From NCBI GenBank assembly GCA_963669435.1, contig OY770025.1, positions 1,984,001 through 2,048,000 on the forward strand: a DNA stretch of 64,000 bases, in the 5' to 3' direction. The DNA is from CALJFL01 sp963669435. Its GTDB lineage: Bacteria; Pseudomonadota; Gammaproteobacteria; Pseudomonadales; Halieaceae. Shown here one piece after another: positions 35,648-44,275 of the stretch (its first letter is position 1; each line of letters starts with the position of its first letter). Under the pieces are notes generated by a model. It had not been told where the DNA came from. It did not search any database and saw nothing but the letters and a program-made list of their open reading frames with translations. Both the position numbers and the translations under genes were made by a program.

Positions 35648-36321
35648 GTGATATTGCAGCACCCGCTACACGCGAGGATGGATTGAACCTGGGAGTCAGT
35701 GTTCTGGGTCCGGTTGAGATGCTGGCGGATTGCGATTCACCGACCTATGTGGTGTTGGGTGTCAGTCGCGGTGGCACTTCCGCTATAGCCGGTCTGCTGC
35801 ACACTTTTGGCATACATATGGGGCGGACCGGCAAGGCACCGTTGTATGAAGACCTGGGCATAAATCGGGCGCTGGGTCGTGGCATGCCAGCCTTTGAGGA
35901 ACGGGTAGCGACTAATAATGACACGCACGGCTGTTGGGGTTTTAAGGGCAACGCGATTACCCAGCCACTGGCGGATGTGGCGGCAGCCTTACGCACACCG
36001 GTGTTCATTGCGGTTTTCAGGGACCTGGCCGCGATTGCGGGTCGCGCGAAACTGTCCGCCAACCGTGAAGTTCGGCCCATTTTGCTTCGCCAGGCGAGAG
36101 AATACACACGTATTGTCGAGTTTCTTTCTACTGAGCAATATCCTGCGTTAATACTGTCCTATGAGAAACTGCTGGCCCACCCGGCAGACGTGATTCGCAG
36201 GCTGGCCACCGAACTACATTTAGATCTCCCTGAAAGCACCTATGCTGCGGCCGCGAGTTTCATCGAATCAGCACCGGTGGAATATCTTAAGGTCAGCAAG
36301 GCGACGGATAAGCCGGCTTGA
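35644..36321 (+). CDS. P-loop sulfotransferase-like protein, 225 aa (paralogue of the 42132 gene)
   Basis: The start overlaps the previous stop (ATGA). The P-loop L-G-V-S-R-G-G-T-S-A-I-A-G (about residues 38-50) and a late V-F-I-A-V-F-R-D-L-A-A-I-A-G-R-A (about 119-134) resemble sulfotransferase-family sites. The family form G-x-x-R-G-G-T-S is found in putative sulfotransferases of polysaccharide loci. It shares with the protein at 42132-43184 the segments G-G-T-S-A-I-A-G, H-M-G-R-like, Y-E-K-L-L-A and A-A-S-F-I-E-S/A-S-F-V-E-P, so the two are paralogues; this one lacks the C-terminal 100-residue extension. Last gene of the plus-strand run. Confidence 0.68.
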   Translation: MSDIAAPATREDGLNLGVSVLGPVEMLADCDSPTYVVLGVSRGGTSAIAGLLHTFGIHMGRTGKAPLYEDLGINRALGRGMPAFEERVATNNDTHGCWGFKGNAITQPLADVAAALRTPVFIAVFRDLAAIAGRAKLSANREVRPILLRQAREYTRIVEFLSTEQYPALILSYEKLLAHPADVIRRLATELHLDLPESTYAAAASFIESAPVEYLKVSKATDKPA

Positions 36322-36351
36322 ACCTGGGTTTGGCGTAAAGCGTTTCACCTT

Positions 36352-37245
36352 CTAGCGCTGGCTTAACAGTTGACTCACCATCGGATCGATAGACTCCGCC
36401 CAAATCTGGTACCCCTTGACGGTCGGGTGTAGGAAGTCGTGCATGATTTCGCGATGTAACAGGCCTTTTTCGTCCAGGAACTTATCGCTGATATCCAGGT
36501 AATTGATATGCAGTTCAGTTGCCAGTTTGGGTAGCAAACTGTTTACCTTAGCATTCAGGCGCCGCAGCGGGTGGGCGGGCAGCGGTCCCCGGGGAAAAAT
36601 CCCCAGCAGCAGGATCTCCGCCTGTGGCTGGCGGACCTGTAAGATCTCAACCAGGCGTTTGATGCCGGCAGCGGTGTGTTCAGGTGGATCCAGCCTCAGT
36701 CCGCCATTGTTAGTACCAATCATGATGACGATGAGGCGCGCCGAGATTCCGTCCAGTTCTCCGTTCTGAATCCGCCAGATGGCATTTTCAGTAGCATCGC
36801 GGTTAAAACCGAGGTTGAGCGGCTGGTAGCGACCGTAAAATAAGGTCCACAGTCGCAGGCCTTTCTTCTCGAAATTATGTACAAGGGAGTCGCCGATCAT
36901 GACGAACTCAGCGCGGCCGCTGGCTGCCTGATGTACCTTCCTCTCGTGCCTTTTTTGCCACCAGCGGGCGGGGTTCGCGGCCGGCGTGGTGGCTGGCAGG
37001 GCGTCCACTGCTGCGCTACGAGCGACAGCCTCCTGAATAATCTCGTAGTGGGTTATCGGTTTTGATTTTCCGCCGCCGCCAATACCCGGGAATTGGGCGC
37101 TGGCGGGCCAGGCCTGGCAGAGTAGAGCAAATGCCACAAGGGCGAGGCGCAGACGGGTAAACCATTGTCTGGCGCCGGTGTGGGAAATTCGACTCTGATA
37201 CCCCACACCGTTTTCCCGTCGGTATGGGAGCTGCGCGACAGCCAT
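36352..37245 (-). CDS. Secreted SGNH/GDSL esterase of the PAF-acetylhydrolase-like type, 297 aa
   Basis: Signal peptide in the first 50 residues (long n-region, core LALVAFALLCQAWPASA). SGNH blocks are all visible: I as I-G-D-S-L (Ser 120), II as N-L-G-F-N-R-D, III as I-G-T-N-N (Asn 179) and V as H-D-F-L-H-P-T-V-K-G-Y with the Asp and His. This order resembles PAF-AH-type and sialate-esterase-like enzymes that remove acetyl groups. In a cluster with O-acyltransferases it could trim the glycan in the periplasm. A purine-rich GCAGG precedes the ATG. It is divergent from the double-GT2 gene at 37329. Confidence 0.87.
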   Translation of the reverse strand: MAVAQLPYRRENGVGYQSRISHTGARQWFTRLRLALVAFALLCQAWPASAQFPGIGGGGKSKPITHYEIIQEAVARSAAVDALPATTPAANPARWWQKRHERKVHQAASGRAEFVMIGDSLVHNFEKKGLRLWTLFYGRYQPLNLGFNRDATENAIWRIQNGELDGISARLIVIMIGTNNGGLRLDPPEHTAAGIKRLVEILQVRQPQAEILLLGIFPRGPLPAHPLRRLNAKVNSLLPKLATELHINYLDISDKFLDEKGLLHREIMHDFLHPTVKGYQIWAESIDPMVSQLLSQR

Positions 37246-37328
37246 AGCCTGCCCTTTTGCCGCAGTTACTTTACAATAGCACTCCTTCTACCTGCCGGCA
37301 CAAAGAGAACCTACGCTCCAAACCCGCG

Positions 37329-39569
37329 ATGAATATATCATCAATCAAGCACTCTCTTGCATTCGTGCTCAGCCGGAAAGTGGATTTGCAGTCGTTCCTT
37401 CCCAAAGCGCCCTTGATGATCTCGGATCACCGAGACGGGGTCAGCTTCGATGTGCGCGGCCTGAGGCGTGGCCTCCATTTTCTCCGGATTTGCTACCACG
37501 GTGAGCCACCGCTGGTCGGTCCGCGCGTGGAGTGGGAGGATGACAATGGCCGCGGTAATAGCCAGGTGTACCTGTTTGAGGCGATGAACAAATCAGAATT
37601 GTTCGGTACCGTGTTGTTAACCGAGTCGGTTCACACCCTGCATTTTTTCCCCACTCGCCTGCAATCGAGTGTTTCACTGAAGAGCGCCAGTATCAGGCCG
37701 ATCACCGAGTTTGCTCGCGAGAATGTTTATGGTGTGCCCTACGTGCAGTACAAGTTGTTCGGATTGCCGTGGCTGGTCAATCGCTTTTACCAGGACACCA
37801 AAAGTTTCTTTGCCAGGCTGGCTGGAAGATCCCAGTCATTAAGCTATGCCGATTGGTGGCAGCAGTATTCGCGCTGCCCCGAGCCAGAGCTGGCGCGGCA
37901 GCGAGACGTCGGTGACGCGATGTCAGATCCCCCATTGATATCTGTTGTTCTGCCTACCTACGCGCCTAACATGGCCTTGTTGGCACGCGCGATCGAATCC
38001 GTGAAAGCACAAACCTATTCCAACTGGGAATTGTGTATCTGTGATGATGCTTCGGGGTCGCCGGAACTCACTCAGTACCTTGAGGAACTGTGTTCTGCCG
38101 ATGAACGCGTCAAGGCTGTCACGCGGGAGCATAATGGACACATCAGCGCGGCGACCAATGACGCACTGGAACTGGCCACTGGCAACTACGTGGGCTTTCT
38201 CGATCACGATGACGAACTGACCCCCAATGCCCTGTTCGAATACGCCCAGGCAATTTCGGCACAGCCGCACTTACAGTTGCTTTATAGCGACGAGGATATA
38301 GTGAGTGAGACAGGCAGGCCGCTCAACGGCCATTTCAAGCCAGACTGGAATGGCGACTTGCTGCAGGCGATCAACTACGTGTGTCATTTCCTGGTGGTCA
38401 AACGGGAGTTACTAGTGCAAGTCGGAGGCCTGCGAGTGGGTTTTGAGGGTGCCCAGGACTTTGACCTGATTCTGCGCCTGACCCAGAACATGGAGCGCCA
38501 CCATATTCACCACATCCCCCGGGTGCTCTATCACTGGCGAGCTGCACAGGGATCAACGGCATTGGACGGAGACAATAAGCCCTATGCTGCCAATGCGGGT
38601 GTCAGTGCACTGGCGGATCACCTGGCGCGTACCCAGACCGAGGCGGTGGCTGAGCATTCCGAGATCAACACCGCTTATCGTGTGCGATATCGCCTGCCCG
38701 AACCCGTACCGAGGGTGAGCATTATTGTGCCAACCCACAATAACCTGCGGGTGCTCCGCAATTGCCTGCGCAGCGTACTGGAGATCACTGACTATCCCGA
38801 TTACGAAGTGCTGGTGGTGGACAACCGCAGCGATGATGCTGACACGCTCGCGTACCTGTCAGATGTTGCAACTCATGCGCACGTTCGTGTTGTCAGGGAT
38901 GAACGCCCGTTCAACTTCTCGGCAATTAATAACACTGCTGTTGCCAGCAGTGATGCGGATATCGTAGTCCTGCTCAACAATGACACTGAAGTATTGCACG
39001 GCGATTGGTTAACGGAACTGGTTTGCCAGGCATCACGTGAGGGTGTTGGCGCCGTCGGCGCGAAACTGCTCTATCCCAATGACCGAATACAGCACGCAGG
39101 TGTTCTGCTAGGCCTGGGCTCAGACGAGATAGCCCGGCACGCTTTCAAGGGCCGCCACAGGAACGAAGTCGGTGCCCTGGCCAGAACACGGTTGGTGCAG
39201 GAATACTGCGCTGTTACCGGGGCCTGTTTGGCAGTCACCCGGGACAAATATCTGGAGGTTGGTGGCCTCGATGAAGAGAACCTGGCGGTCGCATTCAACG
39301 ATATCGATTTCTGTCTAAAGCTGCGAGAGAAGGGCTATCAGAATATCTGGACACCCTACGCACAGTTGTATCACTACGAGTCCTACACGCGTGGATCAGA
39401 CGCCGATGAGGACAAGATTGCCCGTTATACCGTCGAAGCCGACTACATGCGCAAACGCTGGGCAAGCGAGTTGAAATCTGACCCCTACTACAACCCCGCC
39501 TATCGGCGCGATCAGAACTGCTTCGAGATTGCGTGGCCGCCTTACTATGAGGAATTGGCCGCGCGTTAG
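37329..39569 (+). CDS. Double GT2 glycosyltransferase, copy A, 746 aa
   Basis: ATG 37329 is preferred to an upstream TTG at 37257. Domains: an N-terminal beta-rich region (about 1-195, with FDVRGLRRGLHFLRICYHG), a first GT2 domain (about 204-400) with intact I-C-D-D-A-S, F-L-D-H-D-D-E (292-298) and G-A-Q-D-F-D-L, then a second GT2 domain (about 462-720) with V-V-D-N-R-S-D-D, L-L-N-N-D-T-E and N-D-I-D-F-C-L-K. The two domains could add two different sugars or alternate in polymer growth. The end overlaps the convergent methyltransferase gene by four bases. Paralogue of the gene at 44276, where the first domain has lost its motifs. Confidence 0.9.
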   Translation: MNISSIKHSLAFVLSRKVDLQSFLPKAPLMISDHRDGVSFDVRGLRRGLHFLRICYHGEPPLVGPRVEWEDDNGRGNSQVYLFEAMNKSELFGTVLLTESVHTLHFFPTRLQSSVSLKSASIRPITEFARENVYGVPYVQYKLFGLPWLVNRFYQDTKSFFARLAGRSQSLSYADWWQQYSRCPEPELARQRDVGDAMSDPPLISVVLPTYAPNMALLARAIESVKAQTYSNWELCICDDASGSPELTQYLEELCSADERVKAVTREHNGHISAATNDALELATGNYVGFLDHDDELTPNALFEYAQAISAQPHLQLLYSDEDIVSETGRPLNGHFKPDWNGDLLQAINYVCHFLVVKRELLVQVGGLRVGFEGAQDFDLILRLTQNMERHHIHHIPRVLYHWRAAQGSTALDGDNKPYAANAGVSALADHLARTQTEAVAEHSEINTAYRVRYRLPEPVPRVSIIVPTHNNLRVLRNCLRSVLEITDYPDYEVLVVDNRSDDADTLAYLSDVATHAHVRVVRDERPFNFSAINNTAVASSDADIVVLLNNDTEVLHGDWLTELVCQASREGVGAVGAKLLYPNDRIQHAGVLLGLGSDEIARHAFKGRHRNEVGALARTRLVQEYCAVTGACLAVTRDKYLEVGGLDEENLAVAFNDIDFCLKLREKGYQNIWTPYAQLYHYESYTRGSDADEDKIARYTVEADYMRKRWASELKSDPYYNPAYRRDQNCFEIAWPPYYEELAAR

Positions 39570-40261
39570 CCCTTGGGTATGCGGGTAGCCTTGAACCTGG
39601 GAAGGCGCATTTTACCCGTGTGCTTCAACTCCGGTTCTTGCTTCGGCGCCTTTTCGATGACTACCATGCTGTCGTAAAAATGCATGGAAGCAGTGCTTCT
39701 TGCGAAATCGTTCACCTCAAAGCCTGGTTCCCCGTGCCGATTGTGGTAGGCGTTAAGGAGGTCGACCTTTTCCTTGGCGTATTCGATGAACGTGCCCGGC
39801 TTACGATAGCCGCCCCCAAAAGAAGCCCAATAGGATGTGTGGGTGTCCTCGCAGATATAGACTCCATGATCGGATAGCTGATCAAAAAACACATCGAAGC
39901 TGTTGATCTGTTGTTGCATTGTGTGACCGCCGTCGTCAATGAGGATGTCTAACCGGGGTAGTCGCTGTGCCAGTTCTGTCAGGAACGTTTTGTCTTGCTG
40001 GTCCCCGATGAACACCTCTATTTGGCTTTCCCGTAGTTGGGCAGACTGTGGATTGATATCAAGGCCGAAAATGCGCGCGTTGGGGCCGAAGTAGTCTTTC
40101 CACATTTGCAGCGAGCCGCCGTCACGGACGCCAATCTCCAGAATGTTGACCTCGGAGTTGCGGAACCTCGATAGGTGTCGCTCATAGATCTTGAAGTAGT
40201 GGCGCCACTTCATGATGAGGTTGCCCGTATTGTTAGCGAAATAGTTTTCCAGGTCGTTCAT
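39566..40261 (-). CDS. SAM-dependent methyltransferase, copy A, 231 aa
   Basis: Class I SAM fold: I-L-E-I-G-V-R-D-G-G-S-L (about residues 40-51, SAM-binding glycine loop), D-I-N-P (about 76) and D-I-L-I-D-D-G-G-H-T-M (about 107-117, catalytic Asp/His). This pattern is that of the cephalosporin-hydroxylase-like/macrocin-O-methyltransferase group, which O-methylate sugars with divalent metal help. The start overlaps the upstream methyltransferase stop by four bases, and the protein resembles that neighbour over its whole length. Last gene of the minus-strand run starting at 44072. Confidence 0.85.
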   Translation of the reverse strand: MNDLENYFANNTGNLIMKWRHYFKIYERHLSRFRNSEVNILEIGVRDGGSLQMWKDYFGPNARIFGLDINPQSAQLRESQIEVFIGDQQDKTFLTELAQRLPRLDILIDDGGHTMQQQINSFDVFFDQLSDHGVYICEDTHTSYWASFGGGYRKPGTFIEYAKEKVDLLNAYHNRHGEPGFEVNDFARSTASMHFYDSMVVIEKAPKQEPELKHTGKMRLPRFKATRIPKG

Positions 40262-40938
40262 GGGTTCTTACCCTGGTCAATGACGGGATTGCCGGAGCGT
40301 ACGGTTTCCGGAACCTCTCTACGGTCTTTCTCGATCACGACCATGCTGTCGTAGAAGTGTATGGAGTCGACGTAAGGCGTGTAGTCAGTGACCCGGAAAT
40401 TCTCGTTGCGTCCGCGCTTGTGGTAGCCATGCAAGTCATCCACCAGCCCCTTGGCGGTTTCCATAAATGTCCCTTCACGGCGAAAACCGCCACCAAATGT
40501 ATTCCAGTAAGAGGTGTGTGTATCTTCACAAATATAGGTAGCCTGCTCGGACAGGTGCAAAAACATCATCTCGAAGGTGAGAATTTGCTGGTCCATGGTG
40601 TGGCCTCCGTCATCCAGCAGGATGTCGATACGTGGCAATTTCTCTCTTAGCTCCGCAAGGAATCGCGCATCGCCTTGGTCGCCGATAAAAATTTCGATCT
40701 GCTCCTCCTCCAGTTCACGACTCCTGGGGTTGATGTCGACACCATAAATCTTGGCTTCGGGTCCGAAATAGGCCTTCCACATTTGCAGGGAGCCGCCGTG
40801 GCGCACACCAATCTCGAGGATGTGGACGTCCGTGCCCCGGTACCTGGACAGGTGGTTATCGTAGATCTTGAAGTAGTGTGTCCACTTATTGATCATGTTG
40901 CCGGGATTGTTTTCAAAGTACTTTTCGAGGTCGTTCAT
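40258..40938 (-). CDS. SAM-dependent methyltransferase, copy B, 226 aa
   Basis: The ATG at 40938 gives the same N-terminus (MNDLEKYF) as copy A (MNDLENYF) and has AGG nearby; the longer frame to 41046 would overlap the upstream acyltransferase gene. Motifs: I-L-E-I-G-V-R-H-G-G-S-L, D-I-N-P and D-I-L-L-D-D-G-G-H-T-M. Copies A and B are tandem duplicates with many shared stretches (GGSLQMW, YICEDTHTSYW, HFYDSMVVIEK). The tails differ, which may reflect different sugars or hydroxyls. The stop overlaps the start of copy A. Confidence 0.85.
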   Translation of the reverse strand: MNDLEKYFENNPGNMINKWTHYFKIYDNHLSRYRGTDVHILEIGVRHGGSLQMWKAYFGPEAKIYGVDINPRSRELEEEQIEIFIGDQGDARFLAELREKLPRIDILLDDGGHTMDQQILTFEMMFLHLSEQATYICEDTHTSYWNTFGGGFRREGTFMETAKGLVDDLHGYHKRGRNENFRVTDYTPYVDSIHFYDSMVVIEKDRREVPETVRSGNPVIDQGKNP

Positions 40939-40951
40939 GGTGAACCTGCGT

Positions 40952-42127
40952 TTATGACCCATGTGGTGAAGCGGCTTTCTGACTGCCCAACCGGGCGTTG
41001 ATCCGTGAGGAGGCCAGGGCACCCAGGCGGATCGACGGCTGTTCAAAGAGGTAAAAGCAAATTGCTGACAGCACGATCGAGCCTACCGCGGTAACGCCCA
41101 GTGCCAGCCAGTAGCTAACGCTGCCGCCAATGCCTATGCTGTTAAGCCAGTGTATCGCCAGCGGCGAAAGCGTCAGTAAGATGATGAGGTGCACCAGGTA
41201 CAGGGAATACGAGATCCGACCGAGAAAGCGCAGCGGCGCGATACTCAATACCGCCTGTGTTCTCGCACTGGACATGATCCACGCCAGCAGCAGGAGCGCG
41301 CCGATACCGGTGACAAACCGCAATGACCTGGGGGATAGGTCTATGGCGATAGCGTCAGGTGGCAGGCGATAGGTCAATAGCATGATGCCCAGTACCAGGG
41401 TGGTGAGCGATAACAGGGCATTCTTTTGCAGGTGCTCAATGATGGAGTCCTGGTGTTTTGCCAGCAGGATACCCAGGGTGAAGTGTGCGGCAAAAACGTA
41501 GACACCCAGCAACTGAATAAAAATAACTGTGAATAGCACCAACCACCAGGAACTGCGACAGGCGATAAGAATCATGAAAGGCAGGGCCAGGGACATACCC
41601 ATTTCAATACGCAGCGTCCAAGCCTGGGGAATCAGTGGAAACTTTGTGTCGGGCAGTATCATTAACGCTGATTTCAGATACTCGATGGCGGGTAAATCGA
41701 CTTTCTGGTCCGACCAGAGTCGCAGGGCCCACCTGCTGAGCCCGGGATCGTTTTCCGGATAGGGTTGGTACAGCCAGGTACGAGCGATATAGCTCAGCAC
41801 CAGTATGGCGATAAAGGGCAGCACAATGCGGCAGTAGCGCTTTATGTAGAAGGCCCAGATATTGAACGCACCAATCTTGCGTTGATCGAGGTAGCGTACC
41901 GACAGCACGTAGCCACTGAGTACGAAAAATATGGTAACCGCAGCATACGCATCGAAGAAAAGGTGCAGTGGCGTATGCATGATGGGTTTGAAGTATTGGA
42001 TGCCGAAGGCGAGGTAGGCGTGCCCCCATAAAACCGCTAATGCTGCAATGCCGCGCACGGCGTCCAGGTAAACCAGCCGCTCATGCTGCACCGATGCTGC
42101 CCCAGGATTTGCGTTTGCCTCGCTCAT
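40952..42127 (-). CDS. Acyltransferase-3 family membrane protein, 391 aa
   Basis: About ten transmembrane helices. Helix 1 carries Y-L-D-A-V-R-G-I-A-A-L-A-V-L-W-G-H (catalytic-type R/H motif, His 36), then F-F-V-L-S-G-Y-V-L-S-V-R-Y and, much later, R-I-S-Y-S-L-Y-L-V-H-L and F-E-Q-P. OafA/WecH-type proteins with this layout O-acetylate lipid-linked sugars or O-antigen across the inner membrane. There is no SGNH extension at the C-terminus. It starts four bases after the sulfotransferase-like gene, in the same operon as the methyltransferases. It is a second acylation system next to the MBOAT group. Confidence 0.9.
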   Translation of the reverse strand: MSEANANPGAASVQHERLVYLDAVRGIAALAVLWGHAYLAFGIQYFKPIMHTPLHLFFDAYAAVTIFFVLSGYVLSVRYLDQRKIGAFNIWAFYIKRYCRIVLPFIAILVLSYIARTWLYQPYPENDPGLSRWALRLWSDQKVDLPAIEYLKSALMILPDTKFPLIPQAWTLRIEMGMSLALPFMILIACRSSWWLVLFTVIFIQLLGVYVFAAHFTLGILLAKHQDSIIEHLQKNALLSLTTLVLGIMLLTYRLPPDAIAIDLSPRSLRFVTGIGALLLLAWIMSSARTQAVLSIAPLRFLGRISYSLYLVHLIILLTLSPLAIHWLNSIGIGGSVSYWLALGVTAVGSIVLSAICFYLFEQPSIRLGALASSRINARLGSQKAASPHGS

Positions 42128-42131
42128 CGAC

Positions 42132-43184
42132 CTATTGCTCGGAGTTGGACCAAAACATAAGTTTGCTGGCCAAACGTCCGGCCCCTGAAGTTCCTGTGAA
42201 AGCCGGTGGGTCGAAGTCCCGGACGTCGCCTAGCACCCGTACCCGCAAATTTTCACTGGCGACGATACCCAGTTTCTCCAGGTCGAATTCGAAGCCACAA
42301 TTGCGGCCATCCCACTCGATGCCCGCGGGAAGGTCGGTAGGCAGGTTGGCGGAAACAGTTGCCAGTTCCTGTGTGGACCGATAAAGGCCGATCTTCGGTG
42401 GGATTTTCATTGTCTTGTTTACATAGCGTGCCCAGCCACTGATCTTGCGAGTGCTAAATACTTGCCATCGACCCTCTATGCGGTTTGCCCTGGAGGCATC
42501 CAGGTAATGCTCCGGGCTGGGCTCGACGAAGCTGGCGGCGTCCTGGAGCCCGGTCTCGGTTACCGGTAACTGAATCTCCTCGGCCAACTGCTGCAAAAAA
42601 TGCAGGGGATCAGCCAACAGCTTCTCGTAGGAAATAAAAACCGCCGGCGCTCCTGAGGCATTGACAAAGTCGATGATTCCGCCATAAACCGTCAGTACTT
42701 TTTCCAGCTTCTTGGTGTAGTTTGCCTTCAATCTACCGGACACAAGCGCGCGGCTGGCTGTAGCCACCGGGTCCCGAAAAACTACCAGATACACCGGGTT
42801 GCGAAAGCTGGGGTGGTACTCAGACACGAAACGGGCAAATGCCGGGCGCTTGAATGCCCAGATGCCATGGGCGTTATTGAATTCGGAGATAAGCGAATTC
42901 GCGGTGCCGTTGTCACCTGACTCGATAGCGTTGGCCAGTGCCAGACTTTCATACACCGGCGCGGTGGCGCCGCGCCCCATGAACAGCCCCAACGCAGCCA
43001 GCGCGCCGGCAATGGCGGAGGTGCCGCCGCGCGGCGCACCGAGCACGATCAGGGTTTTGTTGTCATAGGCAGAGTCCCCGAGCTGCTCGCAATTAAGCGC
43101 AAACATCCCGGGGTTTTCTAGATCGGAAAATTCGTTATCCAACTTTCGCCTACGTAGGTTGCTGTTGCTGTCCGCCTGGTGCAT
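42132..43184 (-). CDS. P-loop sulfotransferase-like protein, 350 aa (paralogue of the 35644 gene)
   Basis: P-loop V-L-G-A-P-R-G-G-T-S-A-I-A-G (about residues 47-60), followed by G-L-F-M-G-R and V-Y-L-V-V-F-R-D-P-V-A-T-A-S-R-A, a better 3'-phosphate site than in its paralogue. The C-terminal 100 residues form an extra beta-rich part absent from the 35644 protein. It shares A-G-A-L-A-A-L-G-L with the paralogue's A-G-L-L-H-T-F-G-I and the Y-E-K-L-L-A-D-P segment. Sulfate transfer is inferred from the P-loop family and from five other such genes nearby. Second gene of the 44072-39566 operon. Confidence 0.7.
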   Translation of the reverse strand: MHQADSNSNLRRRKLDNEFSDLENPGMFALNCEQLGDSAYDNKTLIVLGAPRGGTSAIAGALAALGLFMGRGATAPVYESLALANAIESGDNGTANSLISEFNNAHGIWAFKRPAFARFVSEYHPSFRNPVYLVVFRDPVATASRALVSGRLKANYTKKLEKVLTVYGGIIDFVNASGAPAVFISYEKLLADPLHFLQQLAEEIQLPVTETGLQDAASFVEPSPEHYLDASRANRIEGRWQVFSTRKISGWARYVNKTMKIPPKIGLYRSTQELATVSANLPTDLPAGIEWDGRNCGFEFDLEKLGIVASENLRVRVLGDVRDFDPPAFTGTSGAGRLASKLMFWSNSEQ

Positions 43185-43220
43185 TTGCTCCGTTTGGCGG
43201 CCTGGCGTGGCAGCGATTTA

Positions 43221-44072
43221 TTATTGCATGGGCTTTGCAAGCTTCAGAGAGTACACGAAACTCTCATCGGACAGGATCTTGTCCATAACACGCTGATGCA
43301 GCTTTGAATTTTTGCGCCTCATGTACCATTTTACATGTTTTGTGACCCAGTCATGAAGCAACCGCATCTTCGCCCTGCGTTTAAAAAAGTCCGCAAGCCG
43401 CAGACACTTTGCTGAATAGTAATCGATGCCGAGTCGCCGATCATGACGGCAAAACTTGTCCCTGAAGCCGGCGCCGTGGTGATAGACACAGTCGTCGTAG
43501 ACGCCGAAGAACAGTGAGTGCAGGTCTACCTCGTTCGAGCGCTGCAGGGGCTTCCACGCGATATCAGCATCCCGCAGAGCGCCAAAGAGATTACCACCGA
43601 CGTCCGAACCCATATTCCCGTCATCACGCATCCACTGAACGCCGGGTTTCCAGGTGCCCTGTATTTCGCGCCAGAATCCCACGGTAGTGAGGCAGAAACA
43701 GGGATGAGGTTGTTTATCGCCAAAGTTCTCATCCCGGCGCACCGCTACCAGCGGATACTCCTTTAGATAGTCGAAAGTAGGTTGCAGGTTGGTGATCGGG
43801 AAGGCGTCCCCGTCTATAAACAGCAGTAAATCTGTGTCCCTGCCAACACTTGCAATTTCCCCGGCCAAAAAATCCAGCTTTTCGTAGTGCTTGAAGTCGT
43901 CGTTATAGAAGGCCTGGTCTACGAGTTCGGTGAGTGGTTTGCTCACGCCGTCCATGAACGCGAATATCTGGTAATCCAGGTCGATGTACGAGCGCAAGCG
44001 CGAGACCTGTTGGTCCACCCAAACGTCCGAGTTCCAGTGTACGGTAGCGATGTATACGGTTGGATCTGCCAA
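43221..44072 (-). CDS. Glycosyltransferase-like protein, 283 aa
   Basis: The start is TTG 44072 because no earlier in-frame ATG is available. The first strand V-Y-I-A-T-V-H-W-N-S is like a nucleotide-sugar-binding beta strand, and F-I-D-G-D-A-F-P-I (about residues 90-98) has the DxD type D-G-D for metal/UDP binding. A D-D-G-N-M-G-S-D segment and Cys/His-rich VYHHGAGFRDKFCRHDRR follow. The C-terminal part is basic and helical (KRRAKMRLLHDWVTKHVKWYMRRKN), suggesting membrane-edge attachment. I regard it as a divergent GT-A enzyme of an unassigned family. It heads the minus-strand glycan operon. Confidence 0.65.
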   Translation of the reverse strand: MADPTVYIATVHWNSDVWVDQQVSRLRSYIDLDYQIFAFMDGVSKPLTELVDQAFYNDDFKHYEKLDFLAGEIASVGRDTDLLLFIDGDAFPITNLQPTFDYLKEYPLVAVRRDENFGDKQPHPCFCLTTVGFWREIQGTWKPGVQWMRDDGNMGSDVGGNLFGALRDADIAWKPLQRSNEVDLHSLFFGVYDDCVYHHGAGFRDKFCRHDRRLGIDYYSAKCLRLADFFKRRAKMRLLHDWVTKHVKWYMRRKNSKLHQRVMDKILSDESFVYSLKLAKPMQ

Positions 44073-44275
44073 GGTACCGGGGTCTGCGCAGGTTGAAGAG
44101 GGTGGGCGCGAGTGATGCTACCCAAGGGTTGGGCCATGATATAGGAACTTGTGCACCCGGCATACCGGCGTCGTCGCCAAAATAGCAGCGCCTCTGCGTT
44201 ATCGTGGTTTGGTAAATCGGTGCTTCGTAATATAATTCGTCCTCGACCTTGCCCAGCTTTGGAGATCGCTGCTGT

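Noticed and set aside
37257..37328. TTG start at 37257 for the double GT2 gene
   Set aside because: No ribosome site, and the first 24 residues do not match the paralogue, whose N-terminus fits ATG 37329.
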